The position numbers and the translations under genes are program-made. DNA of 64,000 nt from Gamarada debralockiae (taxonomy: Eukaryota; Ascomycota; Leotiomycetes; Helotiales; Hyphodiscaceae). How positions within the stretch are numbered: the first letter of the stretch is position 1; the number at the start of each line of letters is the position of its first letter. Location: NCBI GenBank assembly GCA_002803225.1, contig NXFV01000321.1, positions 1 to 64,000 on the forward strand, in the 5' to 3' direction. This document shows, piece by piece, positions 57,181-64,000 of the stretch. The notes under the pieces were generated by a model. The model saw nothing but the letters and a program-made list of their open reading frames with translations. It was not told the origin of the DNA and made no database searches.

Positions 57181-58310
57181 ACTGTTGCTGGCAAGCCCCC
57201 GAACATACCCATGCTGTTAAGTGTGGATGTCAAGGTTGATCTACATTCGGAAGAAGTCAAGCAAGACCACTCAATCCGCGACTGCATAGAGAATAAGCAT
57301 GTCGACCATGTAGCCGATCAGTCCTTCTCAGCTGCAGCACGATATCGATCTGCCCAAGCAACGAGCTGTGTACAGACATGCTTTGTGGGGGATCTGGTCG
57401 CTGGAAATGAAGGAAGGAGGGAAGGAACTCAGATGATCTGGCGTGTCCACGAAGCTCAGCTGGAACCTTCATGTTGCAGAAGCGATAGAACAGCTCTGGG
57501 GCAGGCTTGGGCCTCATTATTGGGACAACATTATTTAGCTTGAATTACCATAATCGCTGTCAAGCGGCAAAACTATAGAGCTTCCTTCAGCTGGAATTTC
57601 TGGGCACGTGGGCGAGTTGCCCTCTATGGCGGTCGGGGAGTTGCTGTTCAACTATGAATTTTGGCGTTGGGCTGCTTGAGGAATGATACCATGGGCTTTT
57701 GGAGCAGAAGTATGTTTTGCGTATCATTTACAAGACGAATACAGCATTTCAAACTAAAGTACGCAACGAATGAGTGGTCCCTCTAATTACAGTCGGTCTT
57801 TGCTATACGTCTTTCGCTTCCCTACCAAGTACAAGTCTACCACCCTGCCAGATCTTCATCAGAGCTATTCCCCAATTTTCATGCAGCGCAAAACTTTCAC
57901 CCCCTGAGATGCGGGCATAGCACGGCGATTGTTCTTCAATAGGCATGGTCGTACGGGATAACCAATCCAACGTCACGCATTCTCAGAACATCCCCGCTCT
58001 CTCCCTTAGCAAACCGAAGAAACCAATTCGAATACGGATATCGTTAAGATTTCGACTTGACTAGGTGGCAAGAGAGGGCGCAAGATAGCCTTACGGGTAT
58101 CAGCACGTTGCTGAACTGCTCGGCTATCCCTCACGTCAGCACAAACAAAAGCACTGGTTCTCGCACAACTCTTAACCGAGCATGCGACCTTCACATATAA
58201 AGGTACATGTCCTTGGCAATGTCTTAGAACTTCCAAGTCGCGATCTCTCCAATATCCAATATCCAATATCCAGAAGTCCAAAACGCCCCAAGCCAATTCC
58301 ACAATTCAAG
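57181..58310. other. Intergenic, no convincing gene
   Basis: An open frame continues from the last zinc-finger piece to 57543 with no recognisable domain. The rest holds the promoter of the NTF2-like gene. Confidence 0.4.
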
Positions 58311-59077
58311 ATGGCAGAAAAGGCATTCATCGAAGCACGTCAAGAGCGATATCGAGAAGCGCACAACAGCCTCAATGCAGAGAGACTCCTTGAATTATAT
58401 ACAGAAGATGTGGATTATTCCGACCATAGTATGTTACATCTTTGATAGGTTCCGGGAGCGCAATCGAGTGCGGATTGATTGACGACGATACAGGTCTCGG
58501 CGCAATTGGCCTCAAGAAAGATGCTGTCAGAGAACTCGCAATCACTGTCTTTGGTTCTTGCAAGGAGCTGGTGTTCACGACTGTGAGCTTGCATGGGGAC
58601 TTGGAGTTTACGGCTTGGGAATGGGTGAGTTTTGGTCTTCTCCTCCAGCTCTTGACCCGTCTTGGAGGAGCTTCTCATGTTCGGATCTTGAATTCTCTGG
58701 CGAGCAAATTGTGATTGTGAGTGAGAGGACTGCAAGCTAATGAGGATTTTAGAAAGCTGTAGGGGAGATGTCCAAGGAAATCCCAGGTTTTCCGAAGAAG
58801 GTTGGAGACAAGGTGACGAGTAAGTCATTTCGGAGTATTCTATTTCGACTAATGACTTGAGCTATACTCCTGAATTCTACTCCACATGGATAGACGACTG
58901 TAGTCAAGAGCCATAAAGCTTCCTTTGAGACTGTTATTCCACCCCATTTTAGCAACGCTGACTCAAAATTTATACGCAGTGGTGGGGTGCTCCTTATTCT
59001 GGTGGGTTGGTACGGGTGATGATGTGAAGAATTGGAAGATTAAAAGGGAGGTTGAATACTCGACAATGGCTACATAA
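58311..59077 (+). CDS. Small NTF2/SnoaL-like protein, 137 aa
   Basis: Exons 58311-58428, 58494-58624, 58753-58819 and 58980-59077, all in frame; introns of 65, 128 and 160 nt. The sequence fits the fungal SnoaL-like fold: a first helix MAEKAFIEARQERYREAHNS, LLELYTEDVDYSDH, a second helix region KKDAVRELAITVFG, then strands TTVSLHGDLEFTAWEW, FPKKVGDKVTMVG, CSLFWW and VKNWKIKREVEYS. Members range from polyketide cyclases to proteins of unknown role. The cavity residues are not enough to name a reaction. Two long introns in so short a gene are unusual for this window. No secretion signal. Confidence 0.8.
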
Positions 59078-60539
59078 TGTTTGGTGACTGAGCACTGCTC
59101 GAGTTCGGGGGAATTTTGTTGGACAAGTTGAGTGGTTAAACGGCATCAGAGACTTGACTTCTGAAGCAAGTCTATGTTGAGATTTCTCCGAATTTATTTT
59201 TACTGCTTGGCACAGTGAAAGCAAAATGGGTTAAGGTCCCCGCATCTGTTATCTATTGGTTTGATAGGCAATAAAGATAATGATAGAAGAAAGTGAAGAA
59301 TTGGCTGTCTATACTAGAAAGGGAAATCAAAGAGCTAGGTATTGTTTCAGGCACATTAAGGAAATAAAGCCAAGATACTGACTATCACATAACAAGTTCT
59401 AGATATTCTCTTTCTTTGAAGTAGTATTGCTGACAATGTGCTCTGAGGCAGTCAATCCTGGGGCAGAAGCAATATAAGACCTGTATTCTTATCACAGCCT
59501 TGGCCCGGATAACAGCAACTACAACAAGATTAACAACGACAACGAGAGCAAATGTCAGGGTTATATCCTCCATACCCATAGCTCTTCGTCTGATGTCGTG
59601 CCATTATCCAGAACCAAAAGAACAGAGTCATGCTCTCTGGCAACTGGCTCCGAACTTAAGGACCATTTCTTAGGTCTATCGCCCTCTTCAAAGTATTGAC
59701 TTCTAAAGTCCAGCGTTATTGAGGTTCAGATGAACTTATGTTCGCTTTCTGGTAGAAGGAAATCCGGGCCATGAGAGATGCAGTCGCTGCTTGACAAGGT
59801 AGGCGAAAGCTTTAACCTTCTCTAAGGTTTCACTTTGTTTCATCAATTGCTCAGTCCGGATGTAAACAACATTGAGTAACTCCCAATGTCCTGCTATCTG
59901 AGCTGAAAGTAGTGGGATTAAGAACTATTTCAAGCCTGTGCTGACTATCAAGTCGTGCTAAGGACGATGGTTCATGGCTTTGATTCAGTCTCCGTCTTCA
60001 TTGTTACGCCGTAGCTGAGCTTCGTTTGAGAGTTTGGAAGTTCGCCATGTCATCCCAGTGTATCGTGAAGTCGACGTTGGGCGCCGCCGTGCCTGGTCAT
60101 GAATACAAGCCTCTAAACACTGAAGTCCTGGCAATCTCCACGTTTGCAAAGAGGCTTCATACTTTGCTCTTGAACTTTTGATGGATTCAATGGATTATGA
60201 TCTCAAATAGGAGAGCTGGTTGTTCACTACAACGGTACCGGCAAGTGCAACGACAACACACATTAAGTCTAGTCTTTCCCTCTTTCTCTGTCTTTTTGCT
60301 TCGATTATAAGAAACTTTTTGGACCTTTTCTGACAGTGCCGCGGAGTACTCGATAGCGCGATTCCATATCCGGTTTCCGAAAGGGATAGACTTAAGAGCT
60401 GGTAGTCTGATCTTGCCGTACACATGATCAGGTGATATTCGCCAGAACTGTCACAAGAAGAGCCGTGTAGCTAGGGCAAGCTGCCCTAGCCCCCCTGTCT
60501 CTAAAAACCAGCTCGTCACTCTTCTAGCCCTATCCTCAC
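59078..60539. other. 1.5-kb stretch, no gene seen
   Basis: Only short frames; no domain on either strand. Ends at a small hairpin (CTAGGGCA with TGCCCTAG, near 60472-60490) beside the LINE remnant. Confidence 0.5.
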
Positions 60540-61019
60540 TAGTTAGTGACTGGCGAAGATTCGGCGGCCCTCTTCGAGGCACGTTTCGACTATGTATCGT
60601 ACTGTCTCTGCTCCTAAGTTGCGCCGACATCTCCCCGATTGAACACCGGGAACTCTCATACGCCTCAGGAAAGGCCCAAGATCTATGCAGCCAGTCCGCA
60701 TCTGTACGAGTACTGAGCTCTTTGCCTTCTGAAGCGTTCGGTGGAGCTTCAGAACGTCCGGCGAGGGACCAGTGTCTAGCTAGTTAGGACGCGGCGGCCT
60801 CGTTGCTTCTCTAAGCCTTCGCTTCCACTCGCGCAGGACCGCCTCCTTCTGAGATGTTCTCCCTTTTTCTCTTGATCTCACCGGTTCTTCGCTTCTACGA
60901 GCCAGCTGCTCGCCCATCTTCCCTTTGCCTGTCCAGGGGTTGGCCTCGGTGGTTTCTTCGACCTTCTCCTTGTCTCTCCTTGGTTCTTGCTCCTCAGCTT
61001 GTTCCATACTTGTCGGCAA
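60540..61019 (-). mobile_element. 3' end fragment of a non-LTR (LINE) retrotransposon
   Basis: One minus-strand frame reads AVLREWKRRLREATRPPRPN, a TAG stop at 60780-60782, then LDTGPSPDVLKLHRTLQKAK, SSVLVQMRTGCIDLGPFL and RRMRVPGVQSGRC, then GAETVRYIVETCLEEGRR and a stop at about 60555. The helix, the QMRTG motif and the C...ET..I...C pattern match the end of fungal LINE ORF2 (after the reverse transcriptase/RNase H). The part upstream, with the reverse transcriptase, is not recognisable, so this is a 5'-truncated, mutated copy. Confidence 0.65.
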
Positions 61020-61843
61020 GCAGCTTCGATTTCCTTCCCGTAGACCTGATCCGGCGAGGCGCTGGCGGTGAGCCGTGAGATTCTACTATTATCCCGCCGG
61101 TTTAAGCTCTAAACACCACAGCTGTCAAACCTCGTGAAGAAGTTGTAAAAGACGGCACGCAATCAATTAAAATTTCTATCGTTCGCCTTACAAATTGTCT
61201 TATCGGACCGTAATTCTATGTTGGTTCACATTAATCCTCAAGAGTCTTAGTTTCTTGAAACTTCGCAACTTGTGACTTAATTTAATAAACCTTAACTAAC
61301 CCGAGAATATACGAGTACGATGAAATTTCTACTATTGTAATCATAGTGTCCATCGCCTTATGCCACGTGAGATCAATTACATGATCTATAGGATTCTCAT
61401 GATGTAGAGCTGGTGGCTGTGGTATAGCAGCGGCGTTAAGCCAGAGTTCGCGACGAGATCAATCCGAAGACTCGCGAAGTACAATCCGACCTTTTAAAAG
61501 CTAAACCGAGTAAAGTAATAACTTGGCTTTCTCAAGCTCTCATTGGCTGAAGTCCTTTGTTCTTATATAATCTTCGAGAGGTGCACAGACAAAAAATGTC
61601 AGATTGTTGCGCGCTGTACAAAAGTAAGATCGCAGAACGCTACGCTCGTCCTAAAATAAGAGGGTCAAACATGAGGTAGGTTTACAGGCATTCTGCCGAT
61701 CAAATCAACCTTAAATTCTCGTATTCCGGCAACTCCGGCCTCAGTTAACCACAAAAGCTCTGTGTTGCAGCATTAACTTGGGGGGATTCGTACCCCTTCC
61801 TAATTAGGATGTGATAGGGGAGTCCCTGCTACTCGTCGTCCCA
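61020..61843. other. Intergenic, no gene seen
   Basis: No coding signal recognised. It may include more of the LINE in a decayed state. Confidence 0.4.
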
Positions 61844-62614
61844 GGCACGTGCACGCTCCCACCGCTTGCACGGCCATTTGGCACCAAAATTGGAGATTTT
61901 AAAAGACTTACTAACACTATTATTACAATAGCTATTGAATTAATGTTATTACTAGAGATAAATATAGATTATAAGATATAGAAAATTAAATCAAATACTT
62001 ATTTTATTCGTTGTGCTTTAAAATAATAAGAATTAAAAATTTCACATACAAAATTCGTCGATTTCTCGCTTTGTACCTTACTTTAGGTATTTTCTTTAAT
62101 ATTAACCAACGTACCTACTCAATTATAATAAAATGTAGCTGTATTTAATTATTACATTATAAAATGTTTTAGGAACTGATTTTAATATGATTCTATAGCT
62201 TTTCGTTGAGTTATAAAAGGGAAGAGCTCGCTCCATAGGGACAAAAGAAGTCACAAATTGACCGAAAAATTTAAATCTCAGATGATAAATAATCCCACAA
62301 ATATTTTTAACTTTTACCAAACATCTATGACTACAGGATTAAGACCTATCTTTAGAATCAAAAAGAAAGTTAATACCTATTATAATTATAAAGTTATAGA
62401 GTAGTTAAAATGGGCGAATTTTAGTGGGAAAAAGCATCCGGAACTGTTTTGTCTTACAACTGCAATTAATCCACAACACAATGACAAAAAAACAGTAATT
62501 GGCATACCAAATTAGTTGCATAACTAAGCTCTATTCCTGGAATCAAGAATTAAGTGAAGTTATAATCACGTCAAAATTCGCGATTTTGGTGCACAAAATG
62601 TCCGTGCACGTGCC
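61844..62614. mobile_element. AT-rich element (771 bp) with terminal inverted repeats
   Basis: The ends share the 12 bases GGCACGTGCACG in inverted orientation. After them similarity resumes with GCCATTTGGCACCAAAATT on the left against GACATTTTGTGCACCAAAAT on the right, provided 17 extra bases are allowed in the left copy. The inside is strongly AT-rich and stop-filled, which fits a RIP-mutated DNA transposon. No transposase motif could be read and no target duplication is clear. Confidence 0.6.
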
Positions 62615-62878
62615 AAGGAGAAAGAGTGTTCCTTAATTTCATCCCTAGAAGTGAAATTCATTTGCACGTTAATGCCAATAGGTAGGATACGCATGGTGCT
62701 ATTGTGTAAGGCGCAATGCAAATTTACGTTCCTCTGCCATGTAGGCGCAGAAGAACCGCGATGCGGTGTATATCTTGAGCCAGCGTCCGGTCGTTAACGA
62801 CTCCCACACTCATTTATTCCACAGCCGTTTCCATACTGTTCGTTACTTCGGAGAATTCTTCCCCGTCGAGAGATCAAG
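62615..62878. promoter_or_regulatory. Promoter region of the secreted protein gene
   Basis: These 264 bases separate the inverted-repeat element from the ATG at 62879. No site was recognised. Confidence 0.3.
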
Positions 62879-64000
62879 ATGGCGAAGCGACATGTTCAGT
62901 GCCTTCTTCTCCTCTCCTCCATTACGACTGCCCTTGGTGCCATAGAATGGGTATGTCTTCTTAATTAAGATCGAGATCGAGCCTTAGATGACTAAACGAA
63001 ATCCAGACACACGGCATGCGCATGAATATGTTTGCCACTGACAGTATTGCCTGTCCTGAGCTGATAGCGGATGCCCAATCAAATTCTTCGTTCCTACAAG
63101 TGTTTTCTACAAGGACCGATATCATTGCTGGGGGGACGAAACCCCCCGACAACTCTGGAAGTTCATTCTATATCACCAATGGCTTTCATGCCGAAGGGAG
63201 GTGGGATTCTACGACCCGGACCGGCCTCATGAATGCAGAGCCCATCGATGTAGGAGGTGGCTGCTGGGCCAGGCCGAATGTTACGGTTACCGTCGCCTCG
63301 TGTGACAATTCCGATAGCCAGACATTTTGGGTCAGTCCTGTCAATAGGAATAGACTGCGCAGCCCCTCCAGTACTGATATGAAAATTCCTAGATCGAAGC
63401 CTTGGATGCACCTTCTTCGACCGGGCCATTTCCCATCGCTGCTCACAACCTCGACCTTCTTCAAATATCTGGTGTGGGCCAGAACCTGGAATCTGCGAGC
63501 GTATCCCCAACTGGGTTTTGCTTCTATGATACAAGCAGTGGCACTTCTGTGGCTTCAAGCACAGCGCATCTCTCCATCGTCGAAATTACGAACCTTACCG
63601 GCGTCGTGTTACCTGGGATCGACACACCTACTACTGTAGGCACTCTTCCTGGGTGTAGGGACACAAACAACACCGTTCAAGAGAATACAATGGATTGCGT
63701 GATTGCGAAAGCTATCAATAGCCTGTCCGTAAACTGCACCAATGATCCGCAAGCAGACGCGTGCATTCTGGGCCTCATTCCTGCATTTTGCGGTGACATT
63801 CCGACAATCAGAGCCGGTCTAAATGCCAGTGATGAAATTGAGACCTGTATGAGGGGTATTAGTCAAGGTCCTTGCGTTGCAAACCCAGGAGGTGCTGCCT
63901 GTTTATCAGACCAGTTTGGTGGCATCAAATATATAGCCAGTGGCGGCGGCGCTGTCTCAAGGCGAGCAACGGGAAACTGTTTGCTATGCGAGGATGATCC
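62879..64000 (+). CDS. Secreted cysteine-rich protein, 3' end outside the window
   Basis: Exons 62879-62950, 63007-63330 and 63393 to the window end, all in frame; the second intron has donor GTCAGT. MAKRHVQCLLLLSSITTALG is a signal peptide. The mature part has many Cys (CPEL, GGGCWARP, VASCDNSD, FCFYDT, LPGCRDTN, DCVIAKA, VNCTNDP, DACILGL, FCGDIP, ETCMRG, GPCVAN, GAACLSD, NCLLCED) and several Asn-Xaa-Ser/Thr sites. A frame without the second intron would hit a stop at 63640, so the spliced model is preferred. At least 334 residues are present. No known domain was recognised; an extracellular or wall-bound role is inferred from the signal peptide only. Confidence 0.75.

Noticed and set aside
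1..64000. tRNA, rRNA or CRISPR features
   Set aside because: No convincing tRNA arm pattern, ribosomal sequence or spaced repeat array was seen by eye; CRISPR is not expected in a fungal nucleus.

Overview
The window is nuclear DNA of a filamentous ascomycete (Pezizomycotina). The evidence is short phase-consistent introns (about 45-70 nt) with GT..AG ends and fungal branch sites, fungal-only families (fungal_trans factor, DUF4360-type secreted protein, NACHT-ankyrin NLR, BRO1, Lon/Pim1, Mdj1, UapA-type permease), and old repeats with C-to-T decay typical of repeat-induced point mutation (RIP). The style of the genes suggests Leotiomycetes, but that is an inference.

Layout. 1-7.1 kb is a transposon graveyard: the edge of one LTR, a complete solo LTR with target duplication, a decayed two-SANT-domain gene, an AT-rich RIP-like tract, a decayed unidentified gene, one ordinary gene (5.4-6.3 kb) and an internally deleted Tc1/mariner element with long terminal inverted repeats. 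7.7-8.5 kb is a secreted DUF4360-type gene, followed by a gene-poor 3.6 kb. 12.2-12.8 kb is a glycine-rich gene built from duplicated mini-exons. 14.4-19.5 kb holds an alpha/beta hydrolase, a J-domain protein, a 433-bp inverted-repeat element and an Mpv17-family gene. 21.9-26.0 kb is an intact seven-exon NLR-like receptor (STAND N-terminal region, NACHT, ankyrin, SPRY) whose seven central ankyrin repeats are nearly identical. 26.6-30.0 kb holds two decayed genes, a Zn-cluster-type factor and an OPT-type oligopeptide transporter that has lost its middle.

31.4-55.5 kb is a conserved core block: a C2H2/fungal_trans regulator, SAP30-like Sin3 subunit, mitochondrial DnaJ Mdj1, the ESCRT adaptor Bro1, mitochondrial Lon protease, an atypical kinase and a uric acid/xanthine permease. 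56.6-64 kb is accessory again: decayed zinc fingers, a small NTF2/SnoaL-like gene, a LINE 3' end fragment, an AT-rich inverted-repeat element, and a secreted cysteine-rich gene running off the end.

The genes do not form one pathway. Two functional themes recur: mitochondrial protein quality control (Mdj1, Lon) plus an Mpv17-type membrane protein, and non-self recognition (the NLR). Exon models were built by hand from frame continuity and splice motifs; all those given as joins stay open across every junction. No wholly new system was proven. The most unusual objects are the mini-exon glycine gene and the NLR with homogenised repeats.
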